This document shows, piece by piece, positions 1 to 7,270 of a stretch of 13,710 bases of DNA. Position 1 is the first letter of the stretch; each line of letters begins with the position of its first letter. A program made the position numbers and the translations under genes. The notes under the pieces were generated by a model. The model searched no databases, was not told where the DNA came from, and saw only the letters and a list, made by a program, of their open reading frames with translations. The stretch comes from Bacillota bacterium (lineage in GTDB: Bacteria > Bacillota > Clostridia > Clostridiales > Clostridiaceae). Location of the stretch: positions 1 through 13,710 of the forward strand of contig JAEXZL010000190.1 in the NCBI GenBank assembly GCA_023451395.1. Direction: 5' to 3'.

Positions 1-1
1 C

Positions 2-610
2 TATGAAAGGATTGCCCAAGGTATTTTAAATAAGGCAAAGACCATCAGAGAGGATATTATTACTAAAGCCTATAAAGAAGCGGCAGAAATTGAAAAGTCA
101 GCCTATGAAAAAGGTTATGATCATGGCAAAAGCAATGGGTATGAGGACGGCTATAGAGAAAGCTATGATGCTAATATTGAAAAAGGGAAAAAAGATGCTG
201 CAGAGCTTGTTAGGCAAGGTGAAGATCTTCTACTTTCAGCAAAGAATGCTTATGAGAATTATTTAAGGGATAAGGAACAGGAAATGGTAAGACTTTCTAT
301 AACAATAGCTGAAAATATAATAAGAGAAAGCCTTGAAGGATCAGAGGGGCTAAATCATTTGATATTGGAAGCTTTAGAAAGTTCGAAAAGGTCAACAAGT
401 TATATTATTAAAGCTAATTCTGTACATATAGATACCTTAGAAAGAGAAATAGAGAGCTGGAGGAGCAAATTAGCACTTAAGGGCGAGATTTTTCTATTAG
501 AGGATAACTCCTTGCAACCAGGAAATACAGTGATTACAACTGAAAAAGGAAGGGTGGAAGTTGGAGTAGATACTGCACTTAAAAAAATTGCCGAAACTTT
601 AGCTATATAG
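2..610 (+). CDS. fliH: Flagellar export ATPase regulator FliH (5' end outside window)
   Basis: The frame is open from base 2 to the TAG at 608-610, giving about 202 residues; the true start lies upstream of the window. FliH binds FliI as a dimer, regulates the ATPase and links it to the C-ring at the cytoplasmic face of the flagellar export gate. Visible support: a charged helical N-terminal part, then a Gly/Tyr-rich stretch (YEKGYDHGKSNGYEDGYRES, roughly residues 39-58 of the visible part) with the GxxxG-like spacing typical of FliH, then a long charged helix, then a compact C-terminal domain with a motif resembling V/ATPase subunit E (ITTEKGRVEVGVDTALKKI). It ends 10 bases before fliI, as expected for a fliHIJ block. 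An internal ATG at 284 opens the second half but has no good ribosome-binding site, so it is not taken as the start. Identification is from domain pattern and position. Confidence 0.93.
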   Translation, partial: YERIAQGILNKAKTIREDIITKAYKEAAEIEKSAYEKGYDHGKSNGYEDGYRESYDANIEKGKKDAAELVRQGEDLLLSAKNAYENYLRDKEQEMVRLSITIAENIIRESLEGSEGLNHLILEALESSKRSTSYIIKANSVHIDTLEREIESWRSKLALKGEIFLLEDNSLQPGNTVITTEKGRVEVGVDTALKKIAETLAI

Positions 611-620
611 AGGTGCTTTT

Positions 621-1922
621 ATGATTGATTTTAAACTGCTTCAGGAAAAGGCAAATAAACTAACTCCCTTCTATACAGAAGGAATAGTAAAAAAGGTAAT
701 TGGTTTAACTCTTGAGGTTGAAGGAATAAGAGCCTTTGTAGGTGAGTTATGCATTATCTATAATGAGGAAAACCATCCTATTAATTGTGAGGTAGTGGGT
801 TTTAAGGAGGATGTAATAATCCTTATGCCTCTTGGTGAGCTCTGGGGTGTATCCCCGGGCTGTAGGGTTGTACCTTCGGGAAATCCTCTCAGCGTGCCCT
901 GCGGGGAAGAGCTTTTAGGTAAGGTAGTGGATGGTTTAGGCTACCCTCTTCAAGGGGAGGCGCTTATTTTAAAGGAAAGCTATCCTCTGGATGCAGCTCC
1001 ACCAGATCCATTAAAAAGAAGAAGAATTAAAGAGGTGCTTCCAACAGGCGTAAGAGCTATTGATTCTCTTTTGACCTGTGGAGAAGGCCAGAGAATAGGT
1101 ATCTTTGCTGGTAGTGGAGTAGGTAAAAGTACTACCTTAGGTATGATTGCAAGAGAAGCAGAGGCTGAGGTTAATGTCATTGCTCTCATTGGAGAAAGAG
1201 GAAGAGAAGTTTTAGATTTTATTGAGAGAGACCTTGGAGAAGAAGGCATGAGAAAGTCCGTGGTGGTTTGTGCGACTTCGGACAAGCCTGCCCTTATTAG
1301 AATAAAAGGTGCTTTAACAGCAACAGCAATAGCTGAATATTTTAGGGATAAGGGAAAAAAAGTAATTCTTATGATGGATTCAGTTACAAGATTTGCTATG
1401 GCTCAGAGGGAGGTTGGTCTAGCTATTGGAGAACCTCCAGCAACAAAAGGGTACACTCCATCGGTCTTTGCAATGCTTCCGAGACTTATGGAAAGATCAG
1501 GTATGTCAGATAAGGGATCAATTACAGCTTTCTACACTGTATTAGTAGATGGAGATGATTTTAATGAGCCTATAGCTGATGCTGTAAGAGGTATATTAGA
1601 TGGTCATATAGTATTATCAAGAGCTCTTGCCCATAAAAATCACTATCCAGCCATTGATATATTAGATAGTGTTAGCAGACTTATGTCTGAGATAGCGGAA
1701 GCTGATCATAAGAGTGCAGCGTCCCAGGCTAGGGATAACTTAGCTACTTATAAGAATTCTGAGGACTTAATTAATATAGGAGCCTATGTCGCAGGAACTA
1801 ATAAGGATGTAGATAAAGCAATAACTTATTATCCTGAAATAATAAACTTTTTAAGGCAGGGAATAAACGAAAAAGTCAGCTTTAAGGAGTCTATAAAAAC
1901 ACTTAAGGATATTTTTAGATAA
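621..1922 (+). CDS. fliI: Flagellum-specific export ATPase FliI
   Basis: This is the ATPase of the flagellar type III export system, homologous to the F1-ATPase beta subunit. It acts as a hexamer under the export gate with FliH and FliJ and energises unloading of export substrates. Visible motifs in 433 residues: Walker A GSGVGKST at 164-171, the catalytic-glutamate segment GERGRE at 191-196 (E192), Walker B VILMMD at 248-253, and the alpha/beta-ATPase signature PAIDILDSVS at 343-352. The length is close to other FliI proteins. The ATG at 621 follows AGGTG at 611-615. A FliI assignment is preferred over F1 or V-type subunits because it lies between fliH and fliJ and carries the export-ATPase stretch EPPATKGYTPSVFAMLPRL. 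Confidence 0.98.
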   Translation: MIDFKLLQEKANKLTPFYTEGIVKKVIGLTLEVEGIRAFVGELCIIYNEENHPINCEVVGFKEDVIILMPLGELWGVSPGCRVVPSGNPLSVPCGEELLGKVVDGLGYPLQGEALILKESYPLDAAPPDPLKRRRIKEVLPTGVRAIDSLLTCGEGQRIGIFAGSGVGKSTTLGMIAREAEAEVNVIALIGERGREVLDFIERDLGEEGMRKSVVVCATSDKPALIRIKGALTATAIAEYFRDKGKKVILMMDSVTRFAMAQREVGLAIGEPPATKGYTPSVFAMLPRLMERSGMSDKGSITAFYTVLVDGDDFNEPIADAVRGILDGHIVLSRALAHKNHYPAIDILDSVSRLMSEIAEADHKSAASQARDNLATYKNSEDLINIGAYVAGTNKDVDKAITYYPEIINFLRQGINEKVSFKESIKTLKDIFR

Positions 1923-1933
1923 GGAAGTGGCTT

Positions 1934-2377
1934 ATGGAAAGTGCATATAACTTTAAACTTCAAAAGCTTTTAGACATAAGGATAGATTTAGAAGAGGAAA
2001 GCAAAAGAAGCTTTCAAAGGGTTCAGGGGGAAAAGCTTAAGGTAGAGGAGCAACTAGAGGATCTTCAGAATAGCTATGAGAAGTATACAGAAGTAAAGTA
2101 TGATGAGACTCTCATTGAGAAAAAAATAAAGAGAAATTATTTAAATTCTTTATCTTTTACTATAGAAGAGACAGAGAAAGCCTTAGAGAAGAAAGAAAAT
2201 GAACTGATGAAGTGCCTTGAGGATTTGAAACTTAAACAAATAAACAGAAAAACCGTTGATACCTTAAAAGAAAAGGAATATATAGAATTTTTACTAGAAC
2301 AAAACCTTAAGGAGCAGAAGCTAAACGATGAATTTGCTCTATATGGGTATATAAGACAGACTGCTGAAGGGAGGTGA
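1934..2377 (+). CDS. fliJ: Flagellar export chaperone/stalk FliJ
   Basis: A small cytoplasmic coiled-coil protein of 147 residues. FliJ sits in the central pore of the FliI hexamer, rather like the gamma subunit of F1, and contacts FlhA. The protein is almost entirely charged and helical (Lys/Glu-rich with heptad-like spacing, for example EEQLEDLQNSYEKYTEVK), begins with the FliJ-like segment YNFKLQKLLDIRIDLEEE, and has the usual family length. It starts 11 bases after fliI behind AGGAAGTGG. Its stop (TGA 2375-2377) overlaps the first possible start of the next gene and lies inside a strong Shine-Dalgarno sequence. FliJ diverges strongly in sequence, so the call rests on N-terminal pattern, coiled coil, length and position. 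Confidence 0.9.
   Translation: MESAYNFKLQKLLDIRIDLEEESKRSFQRVQGEKLKVEEQLEDLQNSYEKYTEVKYDETLIEKKIKRNYLNSLSFTIEETEKALEKKENELMKCLEDLKLKQINRKTVDTLKEKEYIEFLLEQNLKEQKLNDEFALYGYIRQTAEGR
2370..2377 (+). promoter_or_regulatory. Strong Shine-Dalgarno GGAGGTGA at the fliJ/fliK junction
   Basis: GGAGGTGA is an eight-base match to the anti-Shine-Dalgarno sequence. It overlaps the fliJ stop (2375-2377) and physically contains the GTG at 2374, which is the first start-like codon of the fliK frame. Eight bases separate the GGAGG core from an in-frame ATA at 2383. That is normal spacing for initiation, but ATA is not a standard start. The next in-frame ATG is at 2401, too far away to use this site well. Confidence 0.7.
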
Positions 2378-3801
2378 GAAAAATAATAGATTTAAAGGGA
2401 ATGGTATTAACAGACACTACACTTCCGTTAAAATCTTCTTTTCAAAGAAACAGTATTGAAAGAGGAACATCTTCAAAAGAAAAAGCAGATATAGGATTTA
2501 AGGATACATTAAATAATACAAAGGAAAAGCATGCCACTGAAAAAGCTTCATTAGTGCAGGAAAAGGATGAAAGTAACTCTTTAAAAGATAAGGAGCTAAA
2601 TGAAACAGATCTTTTAGAGGAAATCTCTTGCATATTAATGGAAATGGAGAAGGAAAACCCTGAAGCTTTTGCCTTTTTGGCACTTTTAGCACAAAAGATA
2701 CTTTCCTCCGTAAACATTGATAATAAAGACGGGATTAATAATGGAGAGAACCTGATTCAAGAAAACAAAGGACAAAGTATTACTGCCATTGATTTTTTAA
2801 GGAAAGTTATAGTGGACGGAAGTCTTTCTAAAGCTATAGAAGATAAATCTTGTATTCATGGCGGAATCAATAATCCCTTAGAGGCTTTTGTAGATAACTC
2901 TCAGTTTAATGACAAGCTATTGGAAATAATATCTCTTATGAGGGGAAGCGAAACAGGAGATATTCTCAAAAAATTGCTGACTGCTGAACCAGAGCAAAAT
3001 ATGTTGAACCTTATTTCTACACTGGAAATACCCCAAGATGATATAACACCAGAAGGTACCTCCTCACAAATATACTTTAAGGATTCTTCAGATATATACA
3101 CTAAGGATATCTCAGAAAATATCAATGGAGCTAATATTGGAATATATGCTAAAAATTCCTTTGTTAAAAGTTATTCTAGTGAAGGCTTTAAGGAGAACTC
3201 TGAGGAAAGTCCTGGTAAGGATAGCTCAATGAAGGAAATGAAAATTTTAGAGAGCATAGCTAAAAGTGGAGAGGGAGAAGGGATTCTAGGCGCCTTTCAA
3301 GGAGTTATGAGAGGAGAAAGCATAAGAACTACAGAACCTACTGCTGTACAGCCTATGATTATAAATGAAGACACCTTTAGTGAAGATATGGTTAAAGTAA
3401 TTAAATACATAGATAGAGAAAATCTAAAAGAGCTAAAGCTTCAGATTAATCCTAAGGAGCTTGGGAACCTTATAATAAAGGTTACTTTAGAGGGAAATAT
3501 TCTTAAGGCAAGCTTATCCCCTTCTTCAAAGGAAGCCTATCATCTTTTGAATAATAATCTTTCAGAGCTAAAGGCAAATCTTCAATCTGGTGATATAAGC
3601 TTTAAGAATATAGAGCTTAATATATATCAAGAGGATACAACCTATTTTTCCCAAGGCTTTGGAGATGGTTTCCAAAGGGAAGAGAGAGGAGAAAAATCTC
3701 ATGATTATATTAAAGGACAGAGCAATAAAGAAGATGATTATCATGAGGTGGAAATTGTAAAGGAACAAGAAAAAATTAATGGATTAAATAAACTTGTATA
3801 G
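2374..3801 (+). CDS. fliK: Flagellar hook-length control protein FliK
   Basis: FliK is exported during hook growth, measures hook length and switches FlhB specificity from hook to filament substrates. The protein is up to 475 residues. The first about 340 residues are hydrophilic, low-complexity and Ser/Lys/Glu-rich, as expected of the extended ruler region. The conserved C-terminal Flg_hook domain (about 345-420) is clear: LKELKLQINPKELGNLIIKV at 351-370, including the L.P.ELG motif, followed by an LSELKANLQSGDI-type segment. The start is uncertain. GTG at 2374 overlaps the fliJ stop (GTGA) and allows translational coupling, but it lies within the Shine-Dalgarno itself. ATA at 2383 has ideal spacing, and ATG at 2401 lacks a usable site. 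An in-frame TGA at 2365 rules out anything further upstream. The product call is firm; the first about 9 residues are not. Confidence 0.92.
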   Translation: MRKIIDLKGMVLTDTTLPLKSSFQRNSIERGTSSKEKADIGFKDTLNNTKEKHATEKASLVQEKDESNSLKDKELNETDLLEEISCILMEMEKENPEAFAFLALLAQKILSSVNIDNKDGINNGENLIQENKGQSITAIDFLRKVIVDGSLSKAIEDKSCIHGGINNPLEAFVDNSQFNDKLLEIISLMRGSETGDILKKLLTAEPEQNMLNLISTLEIPQDDITPEGTSSQIYFKDSSDIYTKDISENINGANIGIYAKNSFVKSYSSEGFKENSEESPGKDSSMKEMKILESIAKSGEGEGILGAFQGVMRGESIRTTEPTAVQPMIINEDTFSEDMVKVIKYIDRENLKELKLQINPKELGNLIIKVTLEGNILKASLSPSSKEAYHLLNNNLSELKANLQSGDISFKNIELNIYQEDTTYFSQGFGDGFQREERGEKSHDYIKGQSNKEDDYHEVEIVKEQEKINGLNKLV

Positions 3802-3811
3802 GAGATAAAAA

Positions 3812-4468
3812 ATGAGTGAAATTAATTCAAACTATATTTATGGAAATTCCGCGACTAAAAGAGGAACAACCATCACAGCTCCAGGAAAGGATATGGACAA
3901 AAACTCCTTCCTGAGAATATTAGCTGCTGAGCTTGCAAATCAAGATCCTACAAACGCTGCAGACTCTACTCAATATGTAACACAGATGGCACAGTTTGTA
4001 TCAATGGAGCAAATGACAAATCTAAATAACACCATGAGCTTTTTTGCTAACAATTCCTTAGTAGGTAAGGGAGTAACTTTAAAAACCTATGATGCCAATG
4101 GAAATCAGTATACAGGAATAGTAAAGGCCGTTACCAGAATTGGCTCGGAGAATTACATAAGCGTTTTAATAAATGAGGGTGGTACTAATACCTATAAGGA
4201 TTTTAAAGAGAGTGATATTGAGACGATTCTAGATGTTCCAAACTATAATTTAGATAGTTTAACAGGGAATATGTCCCTTCTTACCTCAGCGGCATTGATA
4301 GGTAAAAATGTTGAATTCCAGGTAAAAGATGGGGAGGATACAACCACTTATAAGGGCAAGGTTTTAGAGGTGTTTAGAGATGCTGGAACCATAAAGCTTA
4401 ATGTTAAATTAGATGATTCAGAAACAATTAAGACCTTTACTCTAGGTGAGCTTACAAAGGTTTCATAA
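3812..4468 (+). CDS. flgD: Flagellar hook cap / assembly protein FlgD
   Basis: FlgD caps the growing hook and guides insertion of FlgE subunits; it is discarded when the hook is complete. The N-terminal half holds the family core (KNSFLRILAAELANQDPTN, then the QMAQFVSMEQMTNL segment), which is diagnostic. Start ATG 3812 is preceded by AGGAG at 3800-3804. The C-terminal half (about 66-218) appears to be two tandem copies of a beta-rich unit of about 79 residues: NSLVGKGVTLK around 81-91 and AALIGKNVEFQ around 161-171, each followed by a Y.G.V..V strand pattern. That differs from the Tudor-plus-fibronectin arrangement known from Salmonella FlgD. Position between fliK and the hook gene fits the role. 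Confidence 0.95.
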   Translation: MSEINSNYIYGNSATKRGTTITAPGKDMDKNSFLRILAAELANQDPTNAADSTQYVTQMAQFVSMEQMTNLNNTMSFFANNSLVGKGVTLKTYDANGNQYTGIVKAVTRIGSENYISVLINEGGTNTYKDFKESDIETILDVPNYNLDSLTGNMSLLTSAALIGKNVEFQVKDGEDTTTYKGKVLEVFRDAGTIKLNVKLDDSETIKTFTLGELTKVS

Positions 4469-4485
4469 GAATAAGAGGTGTAAAT

Positions 4486-4884
4486 ATGAGCTATCGCATT
4501 GTAAATGGCAGGCCATATCCTCTAGAGGACATATCAACTATATCCTCAAAGGAAAGGCTAGGGATTAAAGAAAATAGAAGCTTAGAGCAGGGAGAAAGCT
4601 TCAAGAGCTATTTTACAAAGGAACTTAATAAAGTAAAGGACTATAAGATTTCTGCCCATGCACAAGAAAGAATAGAAGCCCTTAATCTTAAAGAAGGGGA
4701 TTTAAAGAAAATAGGGGATGGGATAGAAATGGCTAGAAATAAAGGCAGTAAAAATACTCTTATTTATTATAAGGATGTTGCTTTTATTGCCAGTGTTGAA
4801 AACAGCACCTTGATAACAGCCATAGAAAAGGAAAGAGCTAGAGAAAATATAGTTACTAATATTGATAGCATGGTAATGCTATAG
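4486..4884 (+). CDS. Small flagellar operon protein (TIGR02530 / PF12611 type), function unknown
   Basis: A 132-residue soluble protein without signal peptide or membrane segment. I recognise it as the conserved 'flagellar operon protein' found between flgD and flgE in many Firmicutes and some other phyla. The recognisable core is ISAHAQERIEALNLKEGDLK (about 56-75), then a helix IGDGIEMARNKGSKNTLIYY and an end with VTNIDSMVML. The N-terminal MSYRIVNGRPYPL is also typical. Start ATG 4486 follows AAGAGGTG. Conserved synteny suggests a role in hook assembly, perhaps as a chaperone or regulator for FlgD or FlgE. That is inference only; I know of no demonstrated biochemical function. It is followed by the longest non-coding gap in the window. 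Confidence 0.88.
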   Translation: MSYRIVNGRPYPLEDISTISSKERLGIKENRSLEQGESFKSYFTKELNKVKDYKISAHAQERIEALNLKEGDLKKIGDGIEMARNKGSKNTLIYYKDVAFIASVENSTLITAIEKERARENIVTNIDSMVML

Positions 4885-4975
4885 GCTGGACCGAATATGG
4901 AGGCCTAGCTCTGTGGAAGGACAGAAGCAGAGCAGCAACAAATATTAACATAAAATATTAGGAGGTCAATAACAT
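4884..4975 (+). promoter_or_regulatory. GGA-rich, hairpin-forming leader before flgE (candidate CsrA target)
   Basis: This is the longest intergenic gap in an otherwise compact operon (91 bases, 4885-4975). A hairpin can form at 4908-4928: GC then TCTGT pair with ACAGA and GC, with one bulged A at 4926, presenting the hexaloop GGAAGG (4915-4920). An alternative stem pairs GCTCTG 4908-4913 with CAGAGC 4928-4933. A weaker upstream hairpin pairs GGCT 4884-4887 with GGCC 4902-4905 and has GGA twice in its loop (4888-4890, 4899-4901). Two AATATT copies (4941-4946, 4954-4959) can pair directly before the strong ribosome-binding site AGGAGGT (4960-4966). GGA triplets in hairpin loops plus one in the ribosome-binding site are how CsrA targets look. 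No known riboswitch consensus was recognised. The function is inferred. Confidence 0.45.
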
Positions 4976-7255
4976 ATGTTTAGAGGAATGTTTTCCGGAA
5001 TAAGCGGAATGAAGGTAAATCAAACAAAACTCGATGTTATAGGAAATAATATATCCAATGTAGGTACTACAGCCTTTAAGGCATCAAGAGCAAGATTCCA
5101 AGATATGCTAAGCCAAAGCTATAGCGATGCTAAGGCACCAGCGCAGAATACCGGTGGTATAAACCCAAGTCAGGTGGGCCTAGGAGTTCAATTAGCATCT
5201 ATAGATACCATAATGTCTCAAGGATCAATGCAGCCTACTTCTAGAAACCTAGATTTCGCCATTGATGGAGATGGATTTTTCATGGTGGCTAAGGGACCAA
5301 AGGTATTTACCGATGGTGCTGTTCAAGTGAATCATAGTGCAGGAACTCATAGCATTATAGACCAAAGCTTACAAACCTCAGGATTACAGCTTTTTTATAC
5401 AAGAGATGGAGCCTTTTCTCTAGATGAGGAAGGAAATCTATTAACGGGAGATGGTTATAGGGTTCTTGGCTATTCCTTATCTAATGATAGTACTGCCACA
5501 GAAGCAACGGCAAAGACTCCCTCTACAATAAGTGCTGGGGGATTTAACTTCCGTTTTGGTGCTGGATCTGCTTTAAATGGGTATAGGATAGTAATGGGTA
5601 ATATTGGTCCGCAAACTGCTGCATCGGCCTCTGTAGATAAGTCCACTAAAACTATAACTATAAATGGAGATTTTTCTTCAGAAAGTGGAGTTACTTCAGA
5701 ACAGATGGAAAATGCATTAAACAAGGCTTTAAATACTGCTAGTATAGGACAAATTGCTTATGTTACCGGTAAAGCAACTACTGTTGCTGGAATTGCTTCA
5801 GACAGAATTCTAGGTGGTTCTGATGCCTTAAAGCCTGGCTCCATTAGCTTTGGAGGATTTAATCTTAAGTTTGGTGAAGGAGATGAGCTTAATGGTTATT
5901 CTCTTGAACTAGGTAATATTACTGATCCTCAATTTAATGCAGAGATAACAGATGATAAGGTGATTAAAATAAATGGTAATTTCACTGGAAGTACTTTAAC
6001 TTCCGCTGAGCTTAAAAGTATATTAAATAAAGCTCTTCAGGATAAGGGTATAAGCCAGAGGGTTTCTGAAATAACTGGAAATCAAATTAACTTCCCAGCA
6101 TTAAGTGCTACAATTCAACCTAATGCGGAAGATCCTACTAAAGCACCATTGAATCAAACCATTGCAGGCTTTAATTTTTCTTTCCCTAACAGCAGTTATG
6201 CTGGAAAAACTATAGTGTTTGAAACAATAAGTGAAGGCTCTCTTGACGTGGATGTTACAGGCAATACCATAACTATAACGGGTGACTTTGTAAAGGGCGG
6301 TTTTACAGCTGATAACTTAAAGACAGCAATTAACTCCAAATTAGGTCCAGATGATACAAATCATATTGGGGTAACTGGTAAGTTTTCTTTAAGCAGTGGT
6401 CTTGTTTCCAGTGCCTTAGAAGGAGGCACAGCACTTAAAAGTCCCGGGGCAGTTACCTCTTGTGGGTTAGATTTTACCTTTGAAAGTGGAGCAGCTTTAA
6501 ATGATTATATTATTCAAGTGGGTAAGATTTCTCAAGGAACTGCAACCTCTGCAGATATTGATACTACAAATAAAAGAATAATAATCAATATGGATTTAGT
6601 TTCTCAAAAGGGTACAAATGCTCTAGCAATACAGAATGCAATTAATAAAGCTCTTGAAAATAAGGGTATTGATCAAAGACTATCTGTTTCAGGTATCCCT
6701 ACTCAAATATATGATACAGAATCCAATATTACTGATGGTGGTACACCGGTACAAAGTATAGATGTTAATGGTGAAATAAATTATATTAACGGAAATCTTG
6801 ATCTTAAGTCCTATGATAGTAATTTGAAGTCTTTAAGAATACCTGAAAAAATTAAAATAGCTGGAACTGATGAATATCTCAGAGTTAAAAGTTTTACCAT
6901 AAGTAACGAGGGAGTAGTGAGTGCTGTCTTAGAGGATGGAGGTATAGCTGCTATAGGACAGTTAGCTATTGCATCCTTTAGAAATACTGTTGGTCTTACA
7001 AAGATGGGAGGAAACACCTATCAGCAGTCAGTTAACTCTGGAGAGCCCATTGTAAGAAGCGGAGTAGGTACTTTAGGTGAAGATAACAGCAAAGGTTATG
7101 GAGACATACTTCAGGGAATGCTTGAAATGTCAAATGTTGACCTTGCTGAACAATTCACAGAAATGATTATAACTAATAGAGCCTTCCAAGCAAGTGGAAA
7201 GATGATAACCACTGGTGATGAAATACTTCAGGATATTATTAACCTTAAGAGATAA
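4976..7255 (+). CDS. flgE: Flagellar hook protein FlgE, enlarged by an internal repeat block
   Basis: Structural protein of the hook, exported through the flagellar type III system and polymerised under the FlgD cap. The N-terminus has the rod/hook family motif (MFRGMFSGISGMKVNQTKLD, then VIGNNISNVGTTAFKASRA). The C-terminal D0 helix is equally clear (EMSNVDLAEQFTEMIITNRA, then FQASGKMITTGDEILQDI). Start ATG 4976 sits 9 bases after AGGAGGT, fitting a high-copy product. At 759 residues it is much longer than a standard hook protein of roughly 400. The excess is a block at about 184-573 with four divergent repeats of about 100 residues between conserved ends. No HExxH protease motif is visible in the insert. 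There is a single cysteine, C496, in repeat 4. Repeats in this position should fold as surface-exposed outer hook domains. Confidence 0.95.
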   Translation: MFRGMFSGISGMKVNQTKLDVIGNNISNVGTTAFKASRARFQDMLSQSYSDAKAPAQNTGGINPSQVGLGVQLASIDTIMSQGSMQPTSRNLDFAIDGDGFFMVAKGPKVFTDGAVQVNHSAGTHSIIDQSLQTSGLQLFYTRDGAFSLDEEGNLLTGDGYRVLGYSLSNDSTATEATAKTPSTISAGGFNFRFGAGSALNGYRIVMGNIGPQTAASASVDKSTKTITINGDFSSESGVTSEQMENALNKALNTASIGQIAYVTGKATTVAGIASDRILGGSDALKPGSISFGGFNLKFGEGDELNGYSLELGNITDPQFNAEITDDKVIKINGNFTGSTLTSAELKSILNKALQDKGISQRVSEITGNQINFPALSATIQPNAEDPTKAPLNQTIAGFNFSFPNSSYAGKTIVFETISEGSLDVDVTGNTITITGDFVKGGFTADNLKTAINSKLGPDDTNHIGVTGKFSLSSGLVSSALEGGTALKSPGAVTSCGLDFTFESGAALNDYIIQVGKISQGTATSADIDTTNKRIIINMDLVSQKGTNALAIQNAINKALENKGIDQRLSVSGIPTQIYDTESNITDGGTPVQSIDVNGEINYINGNLDLKSYDSNLKSLRIPEKIKIAGTDEYLRVKSFTISNEGVVSAVLEDGGIAAIGQLAIASFRNTVGLTKMGGNTYQQSVNSGEPIVRSGVGTLGEDNSKGYGDILQGMLEMSNVDLAEQFTEMIITNRAFQASGKMITTGDEILQDIINLKR
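5525..6694 (+). repeat. Four divergent tandem repeats of about 100 aa inside flgE
   Basis: Repeats are seen at protein level and are diverged at DNA level. Unit starts are near residues 188 (GGFNFRFGAGSALNGY), 293 (GGFNLKFGEGDELNGY), 397 (AGFNFSFPNSSYAGK) and 496 (CGLDFTFESGAALNDY), with spacings of 105, 104 and 99. Each unit then has a strand such as KTITINGDF, VIKINGNF, NTITITGDF or KRIIINMDL, and a helix such as ENALNKALNT, KSILNKALQDKGISQR, KTAINSKLG or QNAINKALENKGIDQR, ending in a VTG- or VSG-like turn. Units 1 and 3 are also followed by a similar linker (LGGSDALKPGSIS and LEGGTALKSPGAVTS), suggesting an ancestral pair that was duplicated. The pattern is faintly like the IN motif of flagellins and FliD. 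The fold is unknown from sequence alone. Confidence 0.85.
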
Positions 7256-7270
7256 GCTTTTATAAATCAG

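Noticed and set aside
284..610. Short separate gene starting at ATG 284
   Set aside because: The same frame is open upstream to base 2 with typical FliH Gly/Tyr repeats, and the ATG has no good ribosome-binding site, so this is the C-terminal part of fliH.
980..1285. Open frame on the minus strand inside fliI
   Set aside because: It lies wholly within a gene with clear ATPase motifs, has low-complexity Ser/Pro/Leu content typical of an antisense shadow, and no recognisable domain or ribosome-binding site.
2442..3125. Three minus-strand open frames inside fliK
   Set aside because: All are antisense to the hydrophilic fliK linker and encode Ser/Phe/Leu-rich shadow proteins; none shows a domain.
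4885..4975. A cyclic-di-GMP or other known riboswitch before flgE
   Set aside because: I could not find a GEMM-type core or another riboswitch consensus, and the gap is short. A protein-binding leader fits better.
5470..7017. Minus-strand open frames inside flgE
   Set aside because: Antisense to a well supported hook gene; no motifs, no initiation signals.
4976..7255. Protease-bearing insertion as in flagellinolysin-type flagellins
   Set aside because: No HExxH zinc motif occurs in the FlgE insert; it consists of repeated strand-helix units instead.
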